This document shows, piece after piece, positions 1 through 8,944 of a DNA stretch of 64,000 nucleotides. The position numbers were made by a program, and so were the translations under genes. The stretch comes from Candidatus Rhodoferax odensensis (GTDB taxonomy: Bacteria > Pseudomonadota > Gammaproteobacteria > Burkholderiales > Burkholderiaceae_C). Below the pieces are notes generated by a model that was given only the letters and a program-made list of their open reading frames with translations, did no database searches and was not told the origin of the DNA. Each line of letters opens with the position of its first letter. The first letter of the stretch is position 1. The DNA lies in the NCBI GenBank assembly GCA_016718405.1, contig JADKDJ010000016.1, positions 1 to 64,000 of the forward strand, written 5' to 3'.

Positions 1-229
1 TGCTTTTGATGCGGCGCGCAGCGACATCGATTTTTTGGTGGAGTTCAGCCCGGACGATAAAGGCAGTCTCTTTCACCGCTACTTCGGGTTGCAAGAAGCA
101 TTGGAGAACGTGTTCCTTCGCAAGATTGATCTAGTGTCCGCCAGCGCGTTAAGCAACCCGTATTTCATTGCGGCAGTGAACCAATCGCGCCAATCCGTCT
201 ATGCATCCGCGCGCACCCAAGCTGCTTGA
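1..229 (+). CDS. mntA: MntA-like nucleotidyltransferase antitoxin (C-terminal part)
   Basis: The reading frame enters from outside the window at base 2, so only the last 75 or so residues are present. They contain SDIDFLVEF, which matches the second half of the minimal nucleotidyltransferase (MNT) active site, where the two spaced aspartates bind metal. Known MntA proteins neutralise the partner HEPN toxin by adding AMP to a tyrosine. The gene overlaps the next one (HepT) by 29 bases, the usual arrangement of this toxin-antitoxin pair. The first half of the GSxxxG...DxD motif lies outside the window, so catalytic competence cannot be judged. Confidence 0.8.
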   Translation, partial: AFDAARSDIDFLVEFSPDDKGSLFHRYFGLQEALENVFLRKIDLVSASALSNPYFIAAVNQSRQSVYASARTQAA

Positions 230-546
230 AGACATCCGCAGCGCGGCGGACTTTGTCAAAACTGCAACCGATGGGTTGGCACTGCAACAATTCAAGCAAA
301 ACCGCATGCTGCGCCAGGCCGTGGAGCGCAACTTCGAGATCATCGGCGAAGCCATGCGCCGCCTGGAAAAAGACGATCCCGACACCGCCGCCCGTATCAC
401 CGACTACCGCCGCATCATCGCGTTTCGCAATGTTCTGATCCACGGCTACGACGTGATCGACCCCCGCCATCGTTTGGAGCGCGGTCGAGGTTGACCTGGC
501 GCCTTTGTTGGCGGATGTTCAGGCGCTGCTGAATAGCGTGGGTTGA
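201..546 (+). CDS. hepT: HepT-like HEPN-domain RNase toxin, frameshifted near the C-terminus
   Basis: The protein is all-helical in character and has RNVLIHGY (R76, H81, Y83), the Rx4HxY active site of HepT. Arg and His cut RNA, and the Tyr is the residue AMPylated by MntA. The literal frame ends at 494 with an unrelated tail. Removing one C from the five-C run near 460 continues the frame as VIDPAIVWSAVEV and on to a stop at 546, giving about 114 residues, normal for the family. The single-base insertion is probably a sequencing error. The gene starts inside the upstream mntA and is presumably co-translated with it. Confidence 0.82.
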
Positions 547-547
547 T

Positions 548-871
548 GGCCTTGCAGGCCGGCCTGCCGCCGCTGGACTTCAGCCCCATGCTGGGGCGGG
601 GGCGGCGCAGCCCACACGGCTCACCGAAAGCATGGAAATACTCACGCTTTCAGGTACGGTGGCATTGGCGGACGACGGCAAAACCAGTTCACACATGCAT
701 ACAGCCATTTCCACCGGCGCGGGGCAAGTGTGGGGCGGGCATGTGGCATCGGGCTGCATCGTGCTAACCACAGCCGAGGTGCTGCTGGCCCTGCTGCCAG
801 AGTGGCAGTTCACCCGCGACCCGGACGCCCAAACCGGCTACGACGAACTGGTGGTGCAGGCGCGAAGCTGA
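548..871 (+). pseudogene. PPC/DUF296 domain protein, 5'-truncated
   Basis: The frame reads AAQPTRLTESMEILTLSG then GGHVASGCIVLTTAEVLL and LLPEWQF, matching the second half of PPC (DUF296) proteins, trimeric bacterial relatives of plant AT-hook PPC proteins. The usual N-terminal half of about 45 residues is missing. Upstream, the frame runs straight into the end of the HEPN gene with no matching sequence. An ATG at 632 could give a 79-residue product that would lack the first strands of the fold. I read it as a remnant cut when the toxin-antitoxin module was acquired, or by a deletion. No function is assigned. Confidence 0.6.
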
Positions 872-997
872 CTTTTGCTACTGGTTTGATAGCTGCTCGC
901 GCAATCAGTACGAGGGCTAGAGGCCAATTTCACTCATAACTTGCCTGCGTTCATGTATTTGGTTAAAGTAAGGAATCCTTACTTCGCACCAAATGCC

Positions 998-1318
998 ATG
1001 CTTGCCAAAATCACTTCCAAAAACCAGCTCACGCTGCCCAAGAGCGTGACCCAGGCCGTGGGTGCCACGGAGTACTTTGACGTGGAAGCCCGCGCGGGGC
1101 AGATCATCCTGACCCCCGTGCGCATCCAGCGCGGCGACGCGGTGCGAGCCAAGCTGGCCGAGCTTGAGCTTGACGGATGACGACATGGCTGCTGCCGTAG
1201 CCTGGGCCAGAGCGCCCCAAGGCGCACCGCTGTGGCTGCCGAGCCGGTGGCGCCTTATGCAGGACCCCCAGCCAAGACCAAGAAGGCGGTTGGCAAAAAG
1301 CCTCTGCCCAAAGCATGA
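998..1318 (+). CDS. AbrB/MazE-type antitoxin, two frameshifts
   Basis: The ATG at 998 gives MLAKITSKNQLTLPKSV, a standard SpoVT-AbrB swapped-hairpin DNA-binding start. The literal frame stops at 1180. An extra T near 1170 hides the continuation LTDDDMAAAVAWARAP. A second shift near 1220 leads to a basic, lysine-rich tail ending KKPLPKA with a stop at 1316-1318. That stop overlaps the ATG of the PIN gene (ATGA at 1315-1318), typical of a translationally coupled antitoxin-toxin pair. Such antitoxins bind their own promoter and the cognate PIN toxin. The repaired length is about 106 residues. Confidence 0.75.
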
Positions 1319-1700
1319 GCGCTCCTGTGCGTGTGGTGCTGGACACCAACGTGGTGTTGTCCGCGCTGGTGTTCGGCGGTGGCGCGGCAGGGCAGGTGCG
1401 CCGGGCTTGGCAGCAGGGCGTGTTGCTGCCTTTGGCCAGCTCGGTCACGGTGCAAGAGCTGGTGCGGGTGCTGGCCTACCCCAAGTTCCGCCTCTCTCAA
1501 GCCCCCAGCCGCCGCCCCAGGTACCCCCGTGCCGCGATGTGCTGGACGAGCCGTTTATGCACCTCGCACTGGTGGGCAAAGCCCAAGTGCTGGTGTCTGG
1601 CGACCGGGATCTGCTGGCCATTGCCGCAGAGTTTGAGCGGGCAAGTGGTTGTCCGATTTTGACTTTGGATGTCTTCTGCAAGGCCTACTGTGATGTGTAA
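1315..1700 (+). pseudogene. PIN-domain toxin (RNase), frameshifted with internal deletion
   Basis: The N-terminus VRVVLDTNVVLSALVFGG carries the first PIN aspartate, and VQELVRVLAYPKFRLS carries the conserved glutamate. After about base 1497 the family signal moves to another frame: PPQVPPCRDVLDEPF, HLALVGKAQVLVSGDRDLL (remaining acidic residues), ending at 1700. The stretch usually found between these two blocks, about 20-25 residues, is absent, so this is more than a one-base error. PIN toxins of this family are Mg-dependent RNases held by an AbrB-type antitoxin, which lies immediately upstream. The toxin is probably inactive as written. Confidence 0.7.
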
Positions 1701-1789
1701 TGTCTGGGCCTCTGTTGGCACTTTCTTGGCCTGTTCTCAAACATGCTTCACGTGAAGCCAATTTGGCTACAAGCTCCTCAATATTGCCT

Positions 1790-3377
1790 ATGAACACCAC
1801 CACCAACTCCCTCGTCCAGAAGCTCTGGAACTACTGCAACGTGCTGCGCGACGACGGCATGAGTTATGGCGACTATGTCGAGCAGCTCACCTACCTGCTG
1901 TTCCTCAAAATGGCCGACGAACGCAGCGCGCCGCCCTACAACCAGCCCAGCATCGTGCCCGCCGCGTATGCATGGCCCACATTGCTGGCGAAAGATGGCG
2001 ACGAGCTGTTTGACCACTACCGCCACGCGCTGGAAAAGCTGGGGCAAGAAAAGGGCACGCTGGGCCTGATCTTTGGCAAGGCACAAAACAAGTTTCAAGA
2101 CCCGGCCAAGCTGCGCCGCGTGATCGTCGATTTGATCGATGCTGAAACCTGGACCATTCTGGGTGCCGACGTGGAAGGCGAAGCCTACGAAGGCCTCCTG
2201 GAAAAGAACGCGCAAGACACCAAGAGCGGCGCGGGCCAATACTTCACGCCGCGTGCGCTCATCCAGGCCATGGTGGACTGCATTGCCCCGCAGCCCGGCG
2301 AGCGCATTACCGACCCGGCCTGCGGCACCGGCGGCTTTTTGTTCACCGCGCACAACTACATCACGGCCCACAACAAGAGCCTGACGCGCGAGCAGCTCAA
2401 GCACCTGAAGGAAAAAGCCTTCACCGGCTATGAGCTGGTGCAGGGCACGGCCCGTGTCTGTGCGATGGTCAAGCCGCAGCAGCGGCTTGGACGGCCGAAG
2501 GCCGCCCGCAGGGGCGCGACCGGCAGGGCGCGATCAAGATGATGTTGCACGGCATTGGCTCTGAAAAGCAGGTGCCCGTGTTGGTGGGCGACGCACTGGC
2601 CGCCGACCCCGGCGAGCGTTTTGAGGTGGTGCTGGCCAACCCGCCGTTTGGCAAGAAGAGCAGTACCGTCATCGTGGGTGAAGACGGCCGCACCAGCACC
2701 GAGAAAGACACCATCGAGCGCGACGACTTTTGGGCCACCACCAGCAACAAGCAGCTCAACTTTGTGCAGCACATCAAGACCCTGCTGGCCACCCACGGCC
2801 GCGCGGCGGTGGTGTTGCCCGACAACGTGCTGTTTGAAGGTGGCGCGGGGAGACCATCCGCAAAAAGCTGTTGCATGAGTGCGATGTGCATACGCTGTTG
2901 CGCCTGCCCACCGGCCTGTTCTACGCCCAGGGCGTGAAAGCCAATGTGCTGTTCTTCGAGAAAAAGGGCGCGAGTGAAACGCCGTGGACCAAACAGCTCT
3001 GGATTTACGACCTGCGCACCAACAAGCACTTCACGCTCAAGACCAATCCGCTGACGCGCGCGGACTTGAATGAGTTTGTCGAGCTATACCAATCGGGTAA
3101 CCGCCACCTGCGCCAGGCCACCTGGTCGCCCGAAGCAGACCCCGCCAGAGGCTCCGGCCCCGATGGCCGCTGGCGCGCCTATGGCTATGACGAGCTGGTT
3201 GCGCGCGACAAAACCAGCCTGGACATCTTTTGGCTTAAAGATGACGCCCTGGCCGACAGCGACAATCTGCCACCACCGGGTGTGATTGCGCAAGAAATTG
3301 TGGACGATCTGGAGGCCGCGCTGGAGCAATTTCGCCTGATTGCCGGGGACCTGGTGGCCGATCCAGAAGTCTCGTAG
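1790..3377 (+). pseudogene. hsdM: Type I restriction-modification DNA adenine methyltransferase subunit, interrupted
   Basis: The ATG at 1790 gives an HsdM N-terminal helical domain (LVQKLWNYCNVLRDDGMSYG). SAM-binding motif I, DPACGTGGF, lies near residue 175 and catalytic NPPF in LANPPFGKK near residue 260. The C-terminus includes RLPTGLFYAQGVKANVLFF. Two lesions break it. One is a 68-bp insertion at 2462-2529, whose exact removal restores the frame (VCAIKMMLHGIG). The other is one missing G at about 2850 (GGAGETIRKKLL after repair). No hsdS or hsdR follows: the next gene at 3452 is a MazG-like enzyme on the same strand. HsdM alone normally needs HsdS for sequence recognition, so this copy is probably non-functional. 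Confidence 0.85.
2462..2538 (+). repeat. 68-bp insertion with flanking direct repeats and a hairpin, inside hsdM
   Basis: GCGATGGTCAAG at 2462-2473 and GCGATCAAG at 2530-2538 flank 56 bases containing a short hairpin (CGGCC, GAA loop, GGCCG, extendable to about 7 bp with one mismatch). Deleting 2462-2529 joins the two halves of hsdM in frame. This looks like insertion of a small palindromic element, or a slipped duplication. The element family is not identified. Confidence 0.55.
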
Positions 3378-3451
3378 CTATCAAAACAGTAGCAGAATTC
3401 CTATATGCTGATTTCCCAATCTGCCAATTTGCCGACTGAAAGACTCGACCG

Positions 3452-3802
3452 ATGGCCAACGATCTTCAAACGCTGACCCAGTCCTTGCGTGACTTCGCTG
3501 CGGCCCGCGAGTGGGAGCAGTTCCACTCGCCCAAGAACCTTGCCATGGCCCTGTCGGTTGAAGCGGCTGAATTGCTGGAGCATTTTCAGTGGCTGACAGA
3601 GGCGCAAAGCCGCCAGTTGTCAGCTGACAAGACGGCACATGTGGCAGCCGAAGCGGCGGACGTGTTGTTGTACCTGCTGCAGCTCGCCGACAAGCTGGGC
3701 ATCGACTTGATCGAGGCGGCGCACGCCAAGCTGATCGTCAATGGTCAGAAGTACCCCGTCGCGCTGGCGCACGGTTCCAGCAAAAAGTACTCGGAGCTGT
3801 AG
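3452..3802 (+). CDS. MazG-like nucleotide pyrophosphohydrolase (dCTPase/RS21-C6 type)
   Basis: The 116-residue product is the length of single-domain all-alpha NTP pyrophosphohydrolases. The metal-binding pattern is visible as E37xxE40 in VEAAELLEHF and E67xxD70 in AEAADVLLYLL. Family members hydrolyse (d)NTPs, often modified or dCTP-like, to the monophosphate and pyrophosphate, cleaning the nucleotide pool. It is transcribed with the genes around it but has 74 bp to hsdM and 117 bp to the helicase, so co-transcription is uncertain. The exact substrate cannot be told from sequence. Confidence 0.85.
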   Translation: MANDLQTLTQSLRDFAAAREWEQFHSPKNLAMALSVEAAELLEHFQWLTEAQSRQLSADKTAHVAAEAADVLLYLLQLADKLGIDLIEAAHAKLIVNGQKYPVALAHGSSKKYSEL

Positions 3803-3919
3803 TCGCGGCGCGGTCCCGTTCGATTCGGGATTGCGCGAGGGATCACAAGAGGGTGAAGGGCTGCGCAATGCCATACTCGGCAAGGCCCTGATTCGGGGCA
3901 TTGATGGGCTCTTATTCTG

Positions 3920-6077
3920 GTGTCTTCTGCAACTGAACAACTGGCCGAGCTCTCCTTGGCCGCCTTTGACCACATGGTCGCGGCCACGCCGGGCTTTCGC
4001 TCGCGCACCGGGCAGCGCGACATGGCGCAAGCCATAACCACCACCTTGGCCGGCGTGGACCTGGGCGCGCATGACGAGCCCAACCGCGCCATCGCCGTGA
4101 TTCAGGCCGGCACCGGCGTGGGCAAGTCGGCGGCTTATGCGGCCACGCTGGTGCCCATGGCCCAGGCCCGCAAGACGCGCCTGCTGATCTCCACCGCCAC
4201 CGTGGCGCTGCAAGAGCAGTTGATGACCAAGGACCTGCCGGCGCTGGCGGCGGTGTTGCCCACGCCCTTTACCTATGCCCTGGCCAAGGGGCGGGCGCGC
4301 TACGTGTGCAAGCTCAAGCTGGAGCAGTGGTCGGGCTTGCCGGGGGTCAACTCGGTCGAGATGTTCGAGGCTGACGAGGATGTTCCGCCATCTCCCTCCA
4401 CCCTGGCACGCGCCAGTGGCAAGAGCCAGGACCCCGACGAGCGACGCATGGAGTTGTTTGATTCCTTGGCCCAGGCGCTGGCCAATGGCTCCTGGAATGG
4501 CGACCGCGACCAGCTCGCCGAGCAGCCCGACGGGCAGGACTGGGCGCTGGTGGCGGCCGAGCGCCACACCTGCACGGTGCGGCATTGCCCGCGCTTTCGG
4601 CAGTGCAGTTATTACCAGGCGCGCAACGCCTTGGCCGAGGCGGATGTGATCGTGGCCAACCACGACCTGGTGCTGGCATCGCTGGGCATGAAGACGCTGC
4701 CCGACCTGGACAACTGTCTGATCGTGTTCGACGAAGGCCACCACCTGCCGGCGGTGGCGCTGGACCAGTTCTCCAGCAGCATGGACCTGTCCAACCTGCG
4801 CTGGCTGGACCGCCTGCCGCGCATCATGCTGGAGGTGGGTGAGAAGATGCACAGCGAGCTGGGCGAAGACGTGACCACCCTGGCGCGCGATCTCAAAGCT
4901 GCCTTGCACGATCTGGGTCGCCTGATGATGGACCTGCTGCGCTCCACCGTGGTGGGCTACGACGGCACGCAGCGTTGGCCCAGTGGTGTGTTGCCCGAGG
5001 CCCTGCACGAGCCGGTGGCGCTGGCGCTGCGACTGGCAACCAGCCTGGCCAAGGTGCTGGATGACTTGGGCGCCGCAATCAAGCTGCTGGCGCGTGACGA
5101 CCCTTCGCAGGCCCTGCATTGCTCGATGCTGTATGCCCGTTTGGGGCCGCTCTAGCCCCAAGCTGGGCAGTGTGGTGTCCACCTGCGAGCTGCTGCTGGA
5201 GCACGGGCCGCAGCCGCTGGCCAAGTGGCTCAAGTCCGACACCGGCTCAGGTCTGGTGGTGCTGACCGTGCACGCCTGCCCGATGGTGCCGGGCGACCTG
5301 CTGCGCCAGCATCTGTGGACGCAGGTGCGCGGCGCCGTGGTGACGTCTGCCACCTTGGCGAGTTGCGGCACCTTTGATTACTTCTTGGACGAGGCGGGCT
5401 TGAGCGGCAACCTCAACGCCCACACGCTCGAAGTGCACAGCCCGTTTGACTACAGCAAGCAGGGCCGTTTGATGGTGGTGGAGACCGCTGCCGACCCCAA
5501 ACACGTGGACGCCTACACCCGCGAGATGGTGGCCGAGCTGTTGGCCGACCTGGCTTTGGTGCAGCGCGGTGCGCTGGTGCTGTTCACCTCACGCGCGCAG
5601 ATGAAAGCGGCCACCGATTCGCTGCCGGCGTCCTTGCTCGAAGTGGTGCTGGTGCAGGGCCAGATGTCGCGTACCCGCCTGCTGGCGGCGCACCAGGCGC
5701 GGGTGGAGGCGGGCCGGCCGTCGGTGATCTTTGGTCAGCAGTCCTTTGGCGAGGGGCTGGATTTGCCCGGTGCCTTGTGCGAGACCGTGTTCATCGCCAA
5801 GCTGCCGTTCACGCCACCGTCTGACCCGGTGGAAGAGGCGCGCGCCGAGTGGCTCAAGACGCTGGGGCGCGACCCGTTTGGTGAACTGGTGATTCCGGCC
5901 ACCGGCATTCGCCTCTTGCAGTGGACCGGCCGCGCCATCCGAACCGAAGAGGACTACGCCACGGTGATCTGCTACGACAAGCGTCTGCTGCGCGCGGGTT
6001 ATGGCAAGCGCATGCTGCGGGGCTTGCCGGGTTATGAGGTGTTGCGACGGGTGGGCGGGGTGATTGAACCGGTGTGA
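3920..6077 (+). CDS. dinG: DinG-type ATP-dependent DNA helicase (XPD-like, Fe-S), one frameshift
   Basis: A GTG start at 3920 gives about 718 residues after repair. Walker A AGTGVGKS is at residues 63-70. Four cysteines of an Fe-S domain are visible: one in YVCKLKLEQ and the others in CTVRHCPRFRQCSYY. The DEAH-like motif II is DEGHH. The second RecA domain ends with LLQWTGRAIRTEEDYATV. The literal frame stops at 5155 because of one extra T in CTCTAGCCCC; without it the protein continues as LSPKLGSVV. DinG enzymes unwind D-loops, R-loops and G4 structures 5'-3' during repair. No LexA box was seen upstream. It converges on benE. Confidence 0.88.
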
Positions 6078-6087
6078 TCGCGCCGAT

Positions 6088-7389
6088 TCAGGGTGCCGCG
6101 GTGGCCGGCGCCGAACGCGGCACGCGCGGCCGCAGCACAGCATGGGTCAGACCACCCAACAGCAAGCCCCAGCAGGCCGCGCCCAGGCCCAGTAGCGCCA
6201 CATTGGAGGCCGTGACCACGAAGGTGACCAGTGCGGCCTCGCGTTCGCTGGGTTCGGCCATCGCGCCGACCAGACCGTTCTGAATCGCGCCCATGAGCGC
6301 AAGGCCGGCCACGGTGGCGACCAGGGCGGCAGGTAGGTGCGAAAAGGCGTATGCCAAGGCGCCGGCAGAGCTGCCGATGAGCAGGTAAAAAACGCCACAG
6401 GCCACCCCGGCAATCCAGCGCCGGTCGGCGCGTGGGTGGGCCTCGGGCCCGGTGCAAATGGCAGCCGTGATAGCGGCCAAATTGACACCGTGAGCGCCAA
6501 ACGGAGCCAGCAGCAGGCTGACCAGACCGGTGCCCGCCACCAGGCGGCTGGCGGGCGCTGGGTAGTGGGCCGCGCGCAGTACCGCAACGCCGGGCAGTTG
6601 TTGGCCAGTCAGGCACAACACTGCCAAGGGCAGGCCCAGATTGACCAAGCCACTCAAGGAGAATTCGGGCGTGGTCCAGACGGGTCGGGTCAGCCCCAGG
6701 GCAGCCCCAGCCAAGGGCGCAGGAGCGGTACCGCCCCAGCCCAGGGTCCACCACAGGGCCAGGCCCATCAGCAGGGTCAGCGCGACGGCATAACGCGCGC
6801 AATAGCGCTTGAACGCCAGGTAGCCACCAAACATGCCAGCCACCAGAGCGGGCGCGCCCGGCAGCACGCTGGCGGCGCCGGCATAAGCCTCAACACCAAA
6901 GCGAAACAAGATGCCCGCCAGCATGGCCGCGCACAGGCTCTTCGGAATCACCGACACCAGCCGCTCGAACAGCCCGCTCAGGCCGATCACGGTCAACACG
7001 GCAGAGGCCATCAGGTAGGCGCCGATGACCTGGCTGTAGGGCAGGGCGATCAGGCCACTGACCAGTAGCGCCGCCCCCGGTGTGTTCCAGGCGCAGATGA
7101 CCGGCATCTTGTAGCGCCAGCTCATCGCCACGCTGCACACGCCTGCGCCGACCGAGATGGCCCAGACCCACGAAGCGGTTTGCGCCGCCGTGAGCTGCCC
7201 CGCTTGCGCGGCCTGCAGCACGAGCAGGAACGGCCCCGCGTAAGAGACCAACACAGCCACCAGGCCGGCTACGCCGGCCGGGAACAGGTCCAGCGCGAGC
7301 GCCCCCCACCGCTGAGGCAGCGGCGCAGCGGCGCGGGCGGACGGTGCCGCGTTGGCGGCATCAAGGGTGGTGCTGGAGGACGGTGTCAT
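6088..7389 (-). CDS. benE: BenE family benzoate/H+ symporter-like permease
   Basis: The protein has 433 residues with about 12 hydrophobic segments and BenE signatures such as CAWNTPGAALL and FGAHGVNLAAITAAICTG, plus a late ALMGAIQNGL segment. BenE proteins are inner-membrane proton symporters associated with benzoate uptake. No ben catabolic genes lie nearby, so the substrate is open. The gene is divergent from a MocR regulator with 67 bp between starts, suggesting that regulator controls it. The reading frame is intact, in contrast to much of the window. Confidence 0.85.
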   Translation of the reverse strand: MTPSSSTTLDAANAAPSARAAAPLPQRWGALALDLFPAGVAGLVAVLVSYAGPFLLVLQAAQAGQLTAAQTASWVWAISVGAGVCSVAMSWRYKMPVICAWNTPGAALLVSGLIALPYSQVIGAYLMASAVLTVIGLSGLFERLVSVIPKSLCAAMLAGILFRFGVEAYAGAASVLPGAPALVAGMFGGYLAFKRYCARYAVALTLLMGLALWWTLGWGGTAPAPLAGAALGLTRPVWTTPEFSLSGLVNLGLPLAVLCLTGQQLPGVAVLRAAHYPAPASRLVAGTGLVSLLLAPFGAHGVNLAAITAAICTGPEAHPRADRRWIAGVACGVFYLLIGSSAGALAYAFSHLPAALVATVAGLALMGAIQNGLVGAMAEPSEREAALVTFVVTASNVALLGLGAACWGLLLGGLTHAVLRPRVPRSAPATAAP

Positions 7390-7444
7390 GGGGTTGATTG
7401 TGGGCCGGTGGCGGCCGCGCTTGCGTACAGTGGGTCGCTGCCGT

Positions 7445-7488
7445 ATGCTGCACAGAATGAAGAATTCGAAATCTGTGATGCAGTACAG
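7445..7488. promoter_or_regulatory. Candidate MocR-type direct-repeat operator
   Basis: ATGCTGCACAG at 7445-7455 and ATGCAGTACAG at 7478-7488 are direct repeats (9 of 11 identical) spaced 33 bp start to start, three helical turns, around the start of the MocR gene and facing benE. GabR-type MocR dimers are known to bind direct repeats about 34 bp apart. The match is short, so this is tentative. Confidence 0.3.
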
Positions 7489-8935
7489 TTACGGCGAACT
7501 GGCTCGTCGCATTGAGCGCGAGATTCGCCAAGGCCACTATCCGGTGGGTGCACGCTTGCCATCGGTGCGGGAGTGCGCCAGTGGCCACGGTGTCAGTGTG
7601 TCGACCGCCATCCGGTGCTACCGCCATCTTGAGTCGCAAGGCCTGGTGGAGGCACGCTCCAAGTCGGGTATCTATGTGGCCGACTGGAAGAGTCGGCGCA
7701 AACCTGATGTGGGTGACTTGGCCGGCGCGCGCAAACCCAGCCGCGCCGCACCGCCGCAGTACGAGCAGCTCATGTCACTGCCGCATCGCATGACCGAGTT
7801 GTACGCCCTCACGGCGCAAACGCTGAGCCTGGGGCTGCACCTGGCCCATGTGGCGCCCCAGTGGTATCCCTGTCAGGCCTTATCGGATATCGGCCAGCGC
7901 TTGTTGCGCAAGGACCCGATGGCCATTGGCGCCTACCCAACGGGCACCGGCTTGCCGGCTTTCAAGGCGAGTTTGATCAATTGGTTGGGCGCCTGCGGCG
8001 TGGATCTGGGTGAGCACGATCTGCTGGTTACGCACGGCAGCACCGAGGCTCTGAACGTGGCCCTGCGTTCGGTCGCCCAACCCGGTGACGCGGTGATTGT
8101 TGAGTCGCCCGTGTATTTTGGATTGCTGCAGATGATCGACAACCTTGGGCTGCGCGCGGTGGAGGTGCCGTGTGTGCCCGGTGCCGGCATCAGTCTGGAG
8201 GCCTTGGAATTTGCGCTGGAGCATCAGCACGGTGTGCGTGCGGTGGTGGTGAGTGCGGTGTTTCAGAACCCTCTGGGCTGTGCCATGAGCGACCGTGACA
8301 AGCGTCGCCTGCTCAAGTTGGCAGAGCAGCACGATGTTGCCGTGATTGAAGACGACGCCTTTGGTGACTTGTCTCCCGCCGTCGAACGGCCGCAGCCGAT
8401 CAAAGCCTGGGACCGCAACCAACGTGTCATCTACTGCGGCTCTTGCAGCAAGAGCCTGGCGCCGGCGTTTCGGGTCGGTTGGGTGGCGGGGGGCCGCTAC
8501 CACGCGCGCATCGAAACCCTCAAGCTGAGCAACTCGCTGGTTGCGCCCTTGTTTGAGCAAGCGGTGTTGGCGGAGTGGTTGAATTCCGGGGCGCACTTGC
8601 TGCACCTGCGTCGTTTGCGCGAACGTTTGGCCTTGAACCTTCCCTTGGCGCTCGACGCCGTGGCGCGCCACTTCCCGGCGGGAACACGGGTTGTCAGCGC
8701 TTCGGGCGGCTGGTGGCTGTGGCTCGCCTTGCCCGACCATGTGGACACGCTGGCGCTGCTTAAGCGCGCGGTGGCACAGGGTATCGCCTTTGCGCCGGGG
8801 GTGGTGTTCTCAAGCTCGACCAAATTCGTGAACCATTTGCGTATCAACACAGGCAGGCCCTGGGGCCGGGATATGGAACGCGGGTTCGAGACCTTGGGGG
8901 CGCTGGTTCAAAGCGCACCAGTCAGGGTGTCATGA
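7457..8935 (+). CDS. MocR-family (GntR-HTH plus aminotransferase-like) transcriptional regulator
   Basis: Residues 1-75 form a GntR winged helix (YPVGARLPSVRECASGHGVS). The rest is a fold-type I aminotransferase domain. The PLP-binding lysine is in SCSKSLAPAFRVGW near residue 331, with the aspartate motif in VAVIEDDAFGD. Such proteins sense an amine or amino acid through PLP and usually regulate a divergent gene, here the BenE-like permease. I chose ATG 7457; an ATG at 7478 (MQYSYGELARRIE) is an equally plausible start, and neither has a strong ribosome site. At 492 residues the length is normal. Confidence 0.85.
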   Translation: MKNSKSVMQYSYGELARRIEREIRQGHYPVGARLPSVRECASGHGVSVSTAIRCYRHLESQGLVEARSKSGIYVADWKSRRKPDVGDLAGARKPSRAAPPQYEQLMSLPHRMTELYALTAQTLSLGLHLAHVAPQWYPCQALSDIGQRLLRKDPMAIGAYPTGTGLPAFKASLINWLGACGVDLGEHDLLVTHGSTEALNVALRSVAQPGDAVIVESPVYFGLLQMIDNLGLRAVEVPCVPGAGISLEALEFALEHQHGVRAVVVSAVFQNPLGCAMSDRDKRRLLKLAEQHDVAVIEDDAFGDLSPAVERPQPIKAWDRNQRVIYCGSCSKSLAPAFRVGWVAGGRYHARIETLKLSNSLVAPLFEQAVLAEWLNSGAHLLHLRRLRERLALNLPLALDAVARHFPAGTRVVSASGGWWLWLALPDHVDTLALLKRAVAQGIAFAPGVVFSSSTKFVNHLRINTGRPWGRDMERGFETLGALVQSAPVRVS

Positions 8936-8944
8936 AGGATTGAG

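Noticed and set aside
5140..5160. Two separate helicase genes instead of one DinG
   Set aside because: Both parts together make one complete XPD-like helicase, and removing one T restores a single frame; neither half alone is a functional unit.
3620..5371. 583-codon minus-strand frame opposite the DinG-type helicase
   Set aside because: Compositional shadow of the helicase gene; no domain signature.
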